Source: Pseudomonas asiatica (GTDB taxonomy: Bacteria; Pseudomonadota; Gammaproteobacteria; Pseudomonadales; Pseudomonadaceae). From it: a DNA stretch of 64,000 bases. Below the pieces are notes generated by a model that did no database searches, was not told the origin of the DNA, and worked only from the letters and a program-made list of their open reading frames with translations. Positions 1 through 8,274 of this stretch are shown one piece after another (positions within the stretch are counted from its first letter, which is position 1; each line of letters opens with the position of its first letter). Location of the stretch: positions 1,368,001-1,432,000 of the forward strand of contig NZ_CP157874.1 in NCBI RefSeq assembly GCF_040214835.1, read 5' to 3'. Position numbers and translations under genes: made by a program.

Positions 1-753
1 CAGTGGCAGCTTGCACAGCCTGCCGGTCAGGTACCCCAGCAAGTAGCCGAAGCTGTTGTGCAATATCACCACCGCCATGATCAGCAGCCCCGACTCGGCG
101 ATCTTCGCCTGGCTGGCCGCCACCACCGCGCACACGATCATCACGATACTCACCACCGATACCAGCGGCAGCACCTGCACCGCCGCCTGCACCCGCGCGC
201 CAAGCAGCCGCTGGGCCAGTACGCCGAGCACGATCGGCAGCATCACCAGCTGCAGGATCGACCAGAACATGTCCATGAAGGACACCGGCAGCCAGGCCGA
301 GGCCAGGAACCAGATCAGCGCCGGGGTCAGCAGCGGGGCGAGCAGGGTGGTCACCGCTGCGATCGCCACCGCCAGCGCCAGGTCGCCACGGGACAGCCAG
401 ACCATCACGTTCGACGCCGTGCCGCTCGGGCAGCAGCCAACCAGGATCACGCCCACGGCGATTTCCGGCGGCAGGTGGAACAGCTGGCACAGCAGCCAGG
501 CCATGCCCGGCATGATCACGAAGTGCGCGACCACACCCAGCATCACCCGCCAGGGCTGGCGGGCGAGGGCGGCGAAGTCATCGAGCTTGAGGGTGAGGCC
601 CATGCCGAACATCACCAGGCCCAGCAGCGGCACGATGGCCACCTTCAGGGCGATGAACCATTGCGGTTGCAGGAAGGCCAGTACGGCGAACACCAGCACC
701 CACAGGGCGAAGGTATTGCCGACGAAGCGGCTGAGAGTGGCGAGGGCACGCAT
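1..753 (-). CDS. Bile acid:sodium symporter (BASS) family transporter, 3'-truncated by window edge
   Basis: Inner-membrane secondary transporter of the BASS/SBF family; members move bile acids, pantothenate precursors or other organic anions with sodium, and the substrate cannot be told here. The 251 visible residues begin MRALATLSRFVG and are almost entirely hydrophobic, with about seven membrane segments. The family motif GCCPSGTASN lies near residue 110. The reading frame is open to base 1, so the C-terminus (roughly 50-70 residues for this family) is missing. It is transcribed away from rdgC, with a REP pair in between. Confidence 0.85.
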   Translation of the reverse strand, partial: MRALATLSRFVGNTFALWVLVFAVLAFLQPQWFIALKVAIVPLLGLVMFGMGLTLKLDDFAALARQPWRVMLGVVAHFVIMPGMAWLLCQLFHLPPEIAVGVILVGCCPSGTASNVMVWLSRGDLALAVAIAAVTTLLAPLLTPALIWFLASAWLPVSFMDMFWSILQLVMLPIVLGVLAQRLLGARVQAAVQVLPLVSVVSIVMIVCAVVAASQAKIAESGLLIMAVVILHNSFGYLLGYLTGRLCKLPL

Positions 754-794
754 GGGGCAAGTCCTTTTCTGCTTATAGCGTTATTGATTTCACT

Positions 795-905
795 GGCCCT
801 TTCGCGGGTGAACCCGCTCCCACAGGTACTGCACAAGATTCGAAGCCTGTGCGGTTCCTGTGGGAGCGGGTTCATCGAGGCGTCGAACCGCCGCGAAAGG
901 GCCGG
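795..905. repeat. REP pair, variant with enlarged second arm
   Basis: Two inverted copies of the GCGGGTNAACCCGCTCCCACAGG type REP. The right arm carries an extra stretch (CATCGAGGCGTCGAACC) before CCGCGAAAGGGCC. The same variant recurs at 40437-40552. Confidence 0.85.
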
Positions 906-952
906 CACTGCCAAAAATCACTTCAAGGCCAGCACCGGCATTTCAAAACCAG

Positions 953-1873
953 TCAGACCCCTTGCGGAATCTCTTCCCCACCCAGCGCCTCGAACAGCAC
1001 CGGCAGGAATTCGGCAAAGGTCATCATCATCAGCTGGAAGCTGGCATCGAACTGCTGCGCAGCCTCATCGCCACCATCCTGTTCGGCCTGCTCCTGCAGA
1101 AGCTCTTCGAACTTCAGGCGCTTGATCACCATCTTGTCATCCAGAATGAACGACAGCTTGTCCTGCCAGGCCAGGGCCAGCTGGGTAACCACCTTGCCAG
1201 TGCTCAGGTGCAGCTGGATTTCCTCGCCGGTCAGGTCCTGGCGCTTGCAGCGCACGATACCGCCATCTTCGGCGGTGTCGCGCAGTTCGCACTCGTCCAG
1301 CACATAGAAGCCTTCGGCAGCTTCCTGCGACTTGACCCACTCGGTCATGGTGGCAACCGGTGCGATTTTCACGGTGGCCGGGCGTACCGGCAGCGAGCCC
1401 ATCACTTCACGCAGGGTCGACAGCAGGTCTTCGGCACGCTTGGCGCTGGCCGAGTTGACCAGGATCACGCCCAGGCGCGGGGCAATGGCCGCGAAGATCA
1501 TCGAGCGGCGGATGAACGCGCGCGGCAGGAAGGCCTGGATGATCTCGTCCTTGATCTGGTCGCGTTCCTTTTTATAGACCTTGCGCATCTGCTCGGTCTC
1601 GATCTCTTCGACCTTTTCCTTCACCGCATCGTTGACCACGCTGCTGGGCAGGATGCGTTCTTCCTTGCGCGCGGCAATCAGCAGGTACTCGCCGCTGACA
1701 TGCACCAGGGGAGCGTCTTCGCCCTTGCCGAATGGCGCGACGAAACCATAGGTGGTCAGCTCCTGGCTGGCGCAGGGGCGGGCCGGCTTGCTGGCCAGGG
1801 CCGCTTCCAGCGCTTCAGGCTCGAACGGGACTTCCTGGGTCAGGCGGTAGGTCAGCAGGTTCTTGAACCACAT
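953..1873 (-). CDS. rdgC: Recombination-associated protein RdgC
   Basis: Nucleoid-associated DNA-binding protein that forms a ring around duplex DNA and limits RecA-dependent recombination. The 306-residue product begins [17 protein letters not shown], the characteristic RdgC N-terminus, and its length matches the family (about 300). The start at 1873 follows an AGGAGA-like ribosome site (TTAAGGAGAGATTGCCCCTC). A longer in-frame GTG at 1981 is unlikely because family members begin at MWFKNL. It is a single-gene unit; the tRNA cluster starts about 170 bp upstream on the opposite strand. Confidence 0.96.
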   Translation of the reverse strand: MWFKNLLTYRLTQEVPFEPEALEAALASKPARPCASQELTTYGFVAPFGKGEDAPLVHVSGEYLLIAARKEERILPSSVVNDAVKEKVEEIETEQMRKVYKKERDQIKDEIIQAFLPRAFIRRSMIFAAIAPRLGVILVNSASAKRAEDLLSTLREVMGSLPVRPATVKIAPVATMTEWVKSQEAAEGFYVLDECELRDTAEDGGIVRCKRQDLTGEEIQLHLSTGKVVTQLALAWQDKLSFILDDKMVIKRLKFEELLQEQAEQDGGDEAAQQFDASFQLMMMTFAEFLPVLFEALGGEEIPQGV

Positions 1874-2041
1874 GAGGGGCAATCTCTCCTTAATGCATAA
1901 GGCGGGCATTATTCTCCGAGCGGTGCTCTCAGGCCAACCCTGTCGGAGTGCCAGTAGCTGTAGCTGAATGTAAAGATGCACGTGGCAACGCTAGGTCTTT
2001 GAAAGGCCTGAGGTTTTTTTTGAAAAAAGTTAAAAAAGTGC

Positions 2042-2070
2042 TTGCCAGGGTACGGGGCCGTCCGTAGAAT
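2042..2070 (+). promoter_or_regulatory. Sigma-70 promoter of first tRNA unit
   Basis: -35 TTGCCA and -10 TAGAAT with an exact 17-bp spacer, followed by a GC-rich discriminator (GCGCGCCAC) typical of stringently controlled stable-RNA promoters. It lies 20 bp before tRNA-Val. Confidence 0.8.
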
Positions 2071-2090
2071 GCGCGCCACACCGAGACGAA

Positions 2091-2166
2091 GGGTGATTAG
2101 CTCAGCCGGGAGAGCATCTGCCTTACAAGCAGAGGGTCGGCGGTTCGATCCCGTCATCACCCACCA
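2091..2166 (+). tRNA. tRNA-Val (anticodon TAC), copy 1
   Basis: A 76-nt cloverleaf with acceptor GGGTGAT/ATCACCC, D arm, anticodon loop CTTACAA (TAC), T arm with GGTTCGATCC, and an encoded CCA end. It is identical to copy 2 at 2427-2502. Confidence 0.97.
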
Positions 2167-2179
2167 CTCGATGTTTAGC

Positions 2180-2256
2180 GCAGCGGTAGTTCAGTCGGTT
2201 AGAATACCGGCCTGTCACGCCGGGGGTCGCGGGTTCGAGTCCCGTCCGCTGCGCCA
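2180..2256 (+). tRNA. tRNA-Asp (anticodon GTC), copy 1
   Basis: A 77-nt cloverleaf with acceptor GCAGCGG/CCGCTGC, discriminator G, anticodon loop CTGTCAC (GTC), T-loop TTCGAGT and encoded CCA. It is co-transcribed with the tRNA-Val 13 bp upstream. Confidence 0.97.
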
Positions 2257-2301
2257 TATTTCACTTCCAGGGCCTACTGAACACCCGGAAGTAACAAGGA
2301 A

Positions 2302-2325
2302 AGCGACCTCAGGGTCGCTTTTTTT
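2302..2325 (+). terminator. Intrinsic terminator of first tRNA unit
   Basis: Stem AGCGACC/GGTCGCT with a four-base loop (TCAG) and a T7-8 run, 45 bp after tRNA-Asp. Confidence 0.9.
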
Positions 2326-2376
2326 GTGCCTGCGATTTGGTGTTTTCGCGAATTTTGCAAAAAGTTCGATAAGTGC

Positions 2377-2405
2377 TTGCCAGAGCGCCAAGTCGCCCGT
2401 AGAAT
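2377..2405 (+). promoter_or_regulatory. Sigma-70 promoter of second tRNA unit
   Basis: TTGCCA, 17-bp spacer, TAGAAT and the same GCGCGCCAC discriminator as the first unit. The spacer sequence has diverged, so each copy keeps an independent promoter. Confidence 0.8.
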
Positions 2406-2426
2406 GCGCGCCACACCGAGAGACAT

Positions 2427-2502
2427 GGGTGATTAGCTCAGCCGGGAGAGCATCTGCCTTACAAGCAGAGGGTCGGCGGTTCGATCCCGTCATCACCCAC
2501 CA
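2427..2502 (+). tRNA. tRNA-Val (anticodon TAC), copy 2
   Basis: Same 76-nt gene as at 2091-2166, with encoded CCA, displaced by 336 bp. Confidence 0.97.
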
Positions 2503-2515
2503 CTCGATGTTTAGC

Positions 2516-2592
2516 GCAGCGGTAGTTCAGTCGGTTAGAATACCGGCCTGTCACGCCGGGGGTCGCGGGTTCGAGTCCCGTCCGCTGCGCCA
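2516..2592 (+). tRNA. tRNA-Asp (anticodon GTC), copy 2
   Basis: Same 77-nt gene as at 2180-2256, displaced by 336 bp, with encoded CCA. Confidence 0.97.
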
Positions 2593-2637
2593 TATTCCAC
2601 TTCCAGGGCCTACTGAACACCCGGAAGTAACAGAGAA

Positions 2638-2661
2638 AGCGACCTTAGGGTCGCTTTTTTT
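2638..2661 (+). terminator. Intrinsic terminator of second tRNA unit
   Basis: Stem AGCGACC/GGTCGCT with a TTAG loop and a T-run; differs from the first copy only in the loop. Confidence 0.9.
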
Positions 2662-2700
2662 GTTTCTGCATCCTGAGCGATTTCATCGTTCATGAAATCC

Positions 2701-2821
2701 TGGGGCAGCTTTGCGGCCCATCGCGACACAAGGCCGCTCCTACAGGGGTATGCGCAGTCAGCGAGTGACGCGATCTCCTGTAGGAGCGGCCTTGTGTCGC
2801 GAAAGGGGCGCAAAGTGCCCC
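2701..2821. repeat. REP pair of the CGCGACACAAGGCCGCTCC type
   Basis: Inverted arms share GCGACACAAGGCCGCTCCTA and its complement, flanked by a degenerate GGGGC...GCCCC stem. It lies between the tRNA unit and map and may act as the 3' boundary of map. Confidence 0.85.
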
Positions 2822-2829
2822 CGGCAATT

Positions 2830-3606
2830 TCAGCTACGACGCTCTTCTTCCCGCAAAGTCAGCACTTCAAACCCATCCTCGGTCACCGCCACGGTATGCT
2901 CCCACTGCGCCGACAGGCTGTGGTCGCGGGTAATCACCGTCCAGCCATCCTTCAGCGTGCGCGTCCCGCGTCCGCCCTGGTTGATCATCGGTTCGATGGT
3001 AAACACCATCCCCGGCTTCAACTTCAGGCCCATCCCGCGCTGGCCGATGTGCAGCACCTCGGGCCCTTCATGCATCTGTTGGCCAATGCCATGCCCGCAA
3101 TACTCACGTACGACGCTGTAGCCCGCCGCTTCGGCATGGGTCTGGATGGCATGGCCGATATCACCCAGCGTAGCCCCGGGGCGTACCTGTTCGATGCCTT
3201 TCCATAGCGCGTTATAGGTGGTGTATACCAGGCGCTGCGCCTCATCGCTGATCGGCCCGATGCTGTACATCTTTGACGAGTCGGCGATATAGCCGCCTTG
3301 TTCCAGGGTGATGTCGACGTTGATGATCGAGCCTTCCTTCAGCACCTCATCGACCTTGGGCATGCCATGGCACACCACATGGTCCACCGAGGTGTTGAGC
3401 GAATAGGGGAATCCATACTGGCCCTTGCTCGCCGGGCGGGCCTTGAGCGTGCCGACGATGAACGCCTCGGCGCGGTCGTTGATCTGCATGGTGGTCACGC
3501 CGGGGCGGATGAAGCTGTCGAGGTCGGCGAACACCTGGGCAAGCAGTTGGCCGGCGCGGCGCATCAGGTCGAGTTGGGCGGGGGTCTTGATAATCACCTG
3601 GGACAT
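2830..3606 (-). CDS. map: Type I methionine aminopeptidase (Map), stand-alone copy
   Basis: Cytoplasmic metallo-peptidase that removes the N-terminal methionine from nascent proteins. The 258-residue product has all five expected metal ligands: two Asp in [19 protein letters not shown], His in [12 protein letters not shown], Glu in FTIEPM and Glu in [11 protein letters not shown]. The start [14 protein letters not shown] at 3606 matches the family; the frame upstream is REP read-through. Pseudomonads usually carry another map next to rpsB. This one is not beside rpsB, so it is probably the second paralogue (inference from general knowledge). Confidence 0.93.
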   Translation of the reverse strand: MSQVIIKTPAQLDLMRRAGQLLAQVFADLDSFIRPGVTTMQINDRAEAFIVGTLKARPASKGQYGFPYSLNTSVDHVVCHGMPKVDEVLKEGSIINVDITLEQGGYIADSSKMYSIGPISDEAQRLVYTTYNALWKGIEQVRPGATLGDIGHAIQTHAEAAGYSVVREYCGHGIGQQMHEGPEVLHIGQRGMGLKLKPGMVFTIEPMINQGGRGTRTLKDGWTVITRDHSLSAQWEHTVAVTEDGFEVLTLREEERRS

Positions 3607-3693
3607 GGAGGAGTGCAGTGGCTCGTGCTGGAATGTGCCCCAGCATAGCGCCATGGGGTGTGGGGTTGCCATCGCATGGTGCACAGCCTGTAT

Positions 3694-3791
3694 CGGCCTC
3701 TTCGCGGGCACGCCCGCTCCCACAGGTGCAGCACCGCCCTCAGGCCTTGCGATATCCCTGTGGGAGCGGGCATGCCCGCGAAAGGGTCGGC
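3694..3791. repeat. REP pair (GCGGGCACGCCCGCTCCCACAGG type)
   Basis: Inverted REP arms directly upstream of the nasA promoter. They separate the divergent map and nasA transcription units. Confidence 0.85.
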
Positions 3792-3796
3792 ACAGC

Positions 3797-3812
3797 TGGC
3801 CCATAAATTGCT
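3797..3812 (+). promoter_or_regulatory. Predicted sigma-54 promoter of nasA
   Basis: TGGCCCATAAATTGCT matches the -24/-12 consensus TGGCAC-N5-TTGCW with one change (A to C), and the GG/GC spacing is correct. A start about 12 bp beyond the GC would lie just before the leader hairpins. NtrC-dependent control is expected for nitrate assimilation; no enhancer site was identified with confidence. Confidence 0.7.
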
Positions 3813-3828
3813 GTTTCACCTCTATCCA

Positions 3829-3920
3829 GGGCTATCAACGTCGACAGCCCACAAAACTTCACGACAAAGGCGCCGTGTTGCCCCGCTTGCCCAGCAAGCA
3901 GGGGCAGCCGGCGCCTTTTT
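3829..3920 (+). promoter_or_regulatory. ANTAR-type two-hairpin leader and terminator of nasA
   Basis: Hairpin P1 (3829-3850) pairs GGGCT/AGCCC plus TC/GA around an A.C mismatch and has hexaloop AACGTC. Hairpin P2 (3860-3877) pairs CACG/CGTG plus C-G around an A.C mismatch and has hexaloop AAAGGC. Both loops have A at position 1 and G at position 4, the known NasR/ANTAR recognition signature. The P2 3' arm overlaps the GGCGCC arm of a terminator (3869-3920, T5), so P2 and the terminator exclude each other. This fits antitermination by NasT, as known for nitrate assimilation in Azotobacter and Klebsiella relatives. Confidence 0.72.
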
Positions 3921-3943
3921 GCGTTCCCTACAGGAGCCCGCCC

Positions 3944-6900
3944 ATGGCCAACAGCGAAGTGCGCAGCGTCTGCCCCTACTGCGGCGTCGGTTGCGGCATC
4001 GTCATGAGCGTCGCCGATGGCAAGGTCGGCAAGATCAGCGGCGACAAGCAGCACCCCAGCAACTTCGGCCGCCTGTGCACCAAAGGCCTCACCGCACACC
4101 TGCCGCTGACCGCCGCCGGGCGCATGGAGGATGCCTATGTGCGCCAGCAGCGCAGCCAGCAGCCAGCGCGTACCGGCATCGGCCAGGCCATCGCCGCCGC
4201 CGCCGGGCGTTTGCGCGGCATCATCGACCAGCACGGCCCCGACGCCGTGGCGCTGTACGTGTCCGGGCAGATGTCGCTGGAGGCCCAGTACCTGGCCAAC
4301 AAGCTGGCCAAGGGCTTTATCCGCACCCGCCACATCGAGTCCAACTCGCGCCTGTGCATGGCCAGTGCCGGCAGCGGCTACAAGCTGTCGCTCGGTGCCG
4401 ACGGCCCGCCCGGCAGCTACCAGGACTTCGAGCACGCCGACGTATTCCTGGTGATCGGCGCCAACATGGCCGACTGTCACCCGATCCTGTTCCTGCGCCT
4501 GCTCGACCGGGTCAAGGCGGGTGCCAAGCTGATCGTCGTCGACCCACGGCGCAGCGCCACTGCCGACAAGGCCGACCTGTTCCTGCAGGTGCGTCCCGGC
4601 AGCGACATGGCCTTGCTCAATGGCCTGCTGCACCTGCTGCTGCGTAACGGCCACACCGACCCCGACTTCATCGCCCTCCACACCGAAGGCTGGGACGAAC
4701 TGCCGGCCTTTCTCGATGACTACACCCCTGACCGGGTGGCTGCCATCACCGGGCTGGCCGAGGCCGACATCATCAAGGCCGCCGAATGGATCGGCGGCGC
4801 CAGCAACTGGATGAGCTGCTGGACCATGGGCCTGAATCAGAGCATCCACGGCACCTGGCACACCAATGCGATCTGCAACCTGCACTTGGCCACGGGCGCC
4901 ATCTGCCGCCCCGGCAGTGGGCCGTTCTCGCTGACCGGCCAACCCAATGCCATGGGCGGCCGCGAGATGGGCTACATGGGCCCCGGCCTGCCAGGCCAGC
5001 GCTCGGCGCTGGTAGAGCAAGACCGCGCCTTCGTCGAGCAGCAGTGGCAACTGGCCCCGGGCAGCCTGCGCAGCGAAGGCGGCGAGGGCACGGTGGCGCT
5101 GTTCGAGCAGATGAAAAGCGGCGTGGTAAAGGCCTGCTGGATCATCTGCAGCAACCCGGTGGCCAGTGTCGCCAACCGCCAGCAGGTGATCGACGGCCTG
5201 CGCCAGGCCGAACTGGTGATTACCCAGGATGCCTTCCTCGACACCGAGACCAACCGCTACGCCGACATCCTGCTACCGGCTGCGCTGTGGGCCGAAGGCG
5301 AGGGCGTGATGATCAACAGCGAGCGCAACCTCACCCTCATGCCACGTGCCGTCGAACCGCCCGGGCAGAGCCTGCCAGACTGGCAGATCATCGCCCGGGT
5401 CGCCTGCGCCATGGGCTATGCCGACGCCTTCGATTACCCCGATGCCGAGGCGGTGTACGAGGAGATCCGCCGCTTTCACAACCCAACCACCGGCTACGAC
5501 CTGCGGGGCATCGGCTATGCCGAACTACGCGAACAGCCGCACCAGTGGCCCTGCGCCCCAGGCCGCGACAACCCGCGCAGCCCGCTGCGCTACCACAACG
5601 ACGGCAGCAGCCAGACGCTGTTGCACGATGCCCAAGGCGAGTGCCCGGTGCTGGCCTTCCCGACCGCCAGCGGCAAGGCCCGCTTCTTCGCCCGGCCCTG
5701 GTTGCCGGCGGCGGAGCTGCCGGATGCCGATTACCCCATGGTGCTGAATACCGGCCGCGTGCAGCACCAGTGGCACACCCTGACGAAGACCGGCAAGGTA
5801 CCGGCGCTGAACAAGCTGGAGCCCGGCCCCTTCGTGGAAATCCACCGCGACGATGCTGCCCGGCTGGGCATCGCCGAAAAGGACCAGGTGGCCATTCGCT
5901 CGCGCCGCGGGCAGGCCGTGCTACCCGCGCGAATCAGCGACCGGGTCATGCCTGGCAACTGCTTTGCCCCGTTCCACTGGAATGACCTGATCGGCGAGCA
6001 ACTGGCGATCAACGCCGTGACCTGCGATGCGGTCGACCCGCTGTCGCTGCAGCCGGCGTTCAAGCATTGTGCCGTGACCCTGGAGCGGGTTGCCGGTGAG
6101 CGCATCGAAGCCCTTGATCTGAACACTGCCAATCCGGAGCCTGCCCGCATGCCGACCGCCACCCTGTCCCGTCTGCTTGGCCTGGACACCCTGCCAGCCC
6201 CGGTGCTGGCCGAGGAAGAGCGCCATTACCTGCAAGGCTTCCTGCTGGGCCTGGACCAGGCCCGCGCCGAGGGCGTGCCCTGCCTGCCGGCCAGTGCGCC
6301 GCTGGCCGCCAACCGCCGGTTGTTCGTCGATGGCCTGCTGGCCGGGCTGTTCGCCCAGCCGGCGGTGCTGCCCGATGCGGCGTTGATAGCACCACGGCAC
6401 CAGGTGCTGTGGGCTTCGCAAACCGGCAACGGCGAGCTGTTGGCCGAACGCTGTGCCGAGCGCCTGCGCGGTGCCGGCCTCGACGTGCAGCTCAGTTGCA
6501 TGGAAGCGGTCAGCCCGCGCCAGCTGCAGGGCGCCGCCAGCGTGGTGCTGATCGCCAGCACCTTTGGGGATGGCGACGCGCCCGACAGCGCAGCGGCATT
6601 CTGGCAAGCCTTGCAAGGCGAGGAGGGCGCCCACTGCGCCGAACTGCCTTTTGCCGTGCTGGCCCTGGGCGACTCCAGTTACGACCAGTTCTGTGGCTTT
6701 GGCCGCAAGCTCGACCAACGCCTGGCCGAGCTGGGTGGGCGGCGCCTGCTGCAGCGGGTGGACTGCGAGCCGGACTTCGACGACGCCTTCGCCGCCTGGC
6801 TGGATGCGCTGCTGCCCACGTTAGGCAACGCCGCTGCACCGCAACCGGTCACCGAGCCTGCGCCCGTGGCGGCCTATGGCAAGCAGCAACCCTGGGCTGC

Positions 6901-7969
6901 CACCTTGCTGGAAAACCGCCTGCTCAACGGCCCGGGTGCCAGCAAGGAAACCCGTCAACTGGTGTTCGACCTGAGCGGCAGCGGTTTCACCTATGCCGCC
7001 GGTGATGCCTTGGGCGTGTGGCCGCTCAACTGTCCGGCCCTGGTCGACGAGCTGCTGGTGCTGATGCGGCTCGATGGCCAGACCATGGTTCAGCTGAAAG
7101 GCCAGCCCGCCATGCCGCTGGCCGAAGCCTTGCAAGCGCACCTGGAGATCGCCAAGGTCACCACGCAGCAGCTGCAGGCCTTCGCCGGCAATGCCCCGGA
7201 CCTGCAGCGCCTGCTGCAGCCCGAGTGCAAGGCCGAGCTGCAGGACTGGTTGTGGGGGCGGCAACTGGTCGATGTGCTGCGCGCCTTCCCCCAGCAGCTG
7301 CCGCTGGCCAGCTGGCTGGAGCTGCTCAAGCCGTTGCAGCCGCGCCTGTATTCGATCAGCTCCAGCCCGCTGGCGCACCCGCAGCAGGTGCACCTGACCG
7401 TTTCCACGGTGCGCTATGGCACGCGCAAAGGGGTGTGTTCAAGCTTCCTTGCCGACCGTGCGCAGGCGCTGAAGGTGGCCATCTTCCCGCAAGTGTCGAA
7501 GCACTTTCGCCTGCCCGAGGACGACAGCGTGCCGGTGATCATGGTCGGCCCCGGCACCGGCATTGCGCCGTTCAGGGCCTTCCTCGAAGAGCGAGAGGCA
7601 CGTGGGGCGGAAGGGGCCAACTGGCTGTTCTTCGGCGAGCAGTACGCGGCCACCGATTTCTATTACCAAGAGCAGCTGCAGGCCTGGCAGGATGCAGGGC
7701 ACTTGCGCCTGGACACAGCGTTCTCGCGCGACCAGGCCGAGAAGGTCTACGTGCAGCAGCGCATGCTCGAACAGGGCGCGCAGTTGTGGCAGTGGCTGGA
7801 GGCGGGGGCGTACTTCTATGTGTGTGGCGATGCACAGCGCATGGCCAAGGATGTGGATGCGGCGTTGCGGGCGATCGTCGCCGAGCATGGCGGCATGGAT
7901 GCAGCGGCGGCTGCGGCTTATGTCGAAGCGCTGGGCAGGGCCAAGCGGTATCGGCGGGATGTGTATTGA
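3944..7969 (+). CDS. nasA: Assimilatory nitrate reductase fused to sulfite-reductase-type flavoprotein module
   Basis: Reduces nitrate to nitrite for nitrogen assimilation in the cytoplasm. The 1341-residue protein opens with the 4Fe-4S site VCPYCGVGC...C (residues 9-45), followed by molybdopterin oxidoreductase and dinucleotide-binding domains to about residue 730. After a linker come a flavodoxin-like FMN domain ([15 protein letters not shown] near 821), an FAD domain (RLYSISSSP near 1134) and an NADPH site ([14 protein letters not shown] near 1198), ending KRYRRDVY. The C-terminal half resembles CysJ and probably feeds NADPH electrons directly to the molybdenum domain. The start at 3944 follows ACAGGAG and the leader terminator. 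This fusion is known from other pseudomonads. Confidence 0.93.
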   Translation: MANSEVRSVCPYCGVGCGIVMSVADGKVGKISGDKQHPSNFGRLCTKGLTAHLPLTAAGRMEDAYVRQQRSQQPARTGIGQAIAAAAGRLRGIIDQHGPDAVALYVSGQMSLEAQYLANKLAKGFIRTRHIESNSRLCMASAGSGYKLSLGADGPPGSYQDFEHADVFLVIGANMADCHPILFLRLLDRVKAGAKLIVVDPRRSATADKADLFLQVRPGSDMALLNGLLHLLLRNGHTDPDFIALHTEGWDELPAFLDDYTPDRVAAITGLAEADIIKAAEWIGGASNWMSCWTMGLNQSIHGTWHTNAICNLHLATGAICRPGSGPFSLTGQPNAMGGREMGYMGPGLPGQRSALVEQDRAFVEQQWQLAPGSLRSEGGEGTVALFEQMKSGVVKACWIICSNPVASVANRQQVIDGLRQAELVITQDAFLDTETNRYADILLPAALWAEGEGVMINSERNLTLMPRAVEPPGQSLPDWQIIARVACAMGYADAFDYPDAEAVYEEIRRFHNPTTGYDLRGIGYAELREQPHQWPCAPGRDNPRSPLRYHNDGSSQTLLHDAQGECPVLAFPTASGKARFFARPWLPAAELPDADYPMVLNTGRVQHQWHTLTKTGKVPALNKLEPGPFVEIHRDDAARLGIAEKDQVAIRSRRGQAVLPARISDRVMPGNCFAPFHWNDLIGEQLAINAVTCDAVDPLSLQPAFKHCAVTLERVAGERIEALDLNTANPEPARMPTATLSRLLGLDTLPAPVLAEEERHYLQGFLLGLDQARAEGVPCLPASAPLAANRRLFVDGLLAGLFAQPAVLPDAALIAPRHQVLWASQTGNGELLAERCAERLRGAGLDVQLSCMEAVSPRQLQGAASVVLIASTFGDGDAPDSAAAFWQALQGEEGAHCAELPFAVLALGDSSYDQFCGFGRKLDQRLAELGGRRLLQRVDCEPDFDDAFAAWLDALLPTLGNAAAPQPVTEPAPVAAYGKQQPWAATLLENRLLNGPGASKETRQLVFDLSGSGFTYAAGDALGVWPLNCPALVDELLVLMRLDGQTMVQLKGQPAMPLAEALQAHLEIAKVTTQQLQAFAGNAPDLQRLLQPECKAELQDWLWGRQLVDVLRAFPQQLPLASWLELLKPLQPRLYSISSSPLAHPQQVHLTVSTVRYGTRKGVCSSFLADRAQALKVAIFPQVSKHFRLPEDDSVPVIMVGPGTGIAPFRAFLEEREARGAEGANWLFFGEQYAATDFYYQEQLQAWQDAGHLRLDTAFSRDQAEKVYVQQRMLEQGAQLWQWLEAGAYFYVCGDAQRMAKDVDAALRAIVAEHGGMDAAAAAAYVEALGRAKRYRRDVY

Positions 7970-8017
7970 TGTGCACCGGGATGGGGTGTTGTGCACTGTG
8001 AATGTGCATGACCTGTA

Positions 8018-8115
8018 CCGGCCTCTTCGCGGGTAAACCCGCTCCCACAGGTACAGCACAGGTCTGAAAATTGTGGAGATCCCTGTGGGAGCGGGTTCAC
8101 CCGCGAAGAGGCCGA
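8018..8115. repeat. REP pair (GCGGGTAAACCCGCTCCCACAGG type)
   Basis: Inverted arms between nasA and the nirB promoter. It separates the two nitrogen units and may protect the nasA mRNA 3' end. Confidence 0.88.
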
Positions 8116-8130
8116 CACAGGCAACCCAGT

Positions 8131-8146
8131 TGGCACACTCCCTGCT
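8131..8146 (+). promoter_or_regulatory. Predicted sigma-54 promoter of nirBD
   Basis: TGGCACACTCCCTGCT matches TGGCAC-N5-TTGCW with one change (T to C in the -12 box) and correct GG/GC spacing. It shows that nirBD has its own nitrogen-regulated start and does not rely only on read-through from nasA. Confidence 0.7.
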
Positions 8147-8171
8147 TTACCCTGGTTACAACAAAGCCCAA

Positions 8172-8258
8172 TGATCAACGGCGATCAACCCGGGCCCCCT
8201 ACCGTGATGAATACAGGCAAAGGCGCCTGGAGCTTCGGCTCCAGGCGCTTTTTTTTTT
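8172..8258 (+). promoter_or_regulatory. ANTAR-type two-hairpin leader and terminator of nirBD
   Basis: P1 (8172-8187) is TGATC/GATCA with hexaloop AACGGC. P2 (8214-8229) is CAGGC/GCCTG with hexaloop AAAGGC. Both loops carry A1 and G4. The P2 3' arm is also the 5' arm of a strong terminator (8223-8258: GCGCCTGGAGC, TTCG loop, GCTCCAGGCGC, then T10). The architecture matches the nasA leader although the stems differ in sequence. Confidence 0.78.
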
Positions 8259-8274
8259 GATCGAGGATCGGCTT

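Noticed and set aside
3607..3819. N-terminal extensions of map and of the 3425-start nasA frame
   Set aside because: The extra residues are translated REP and leader sequence; the family starts are at 3606 and 3944.
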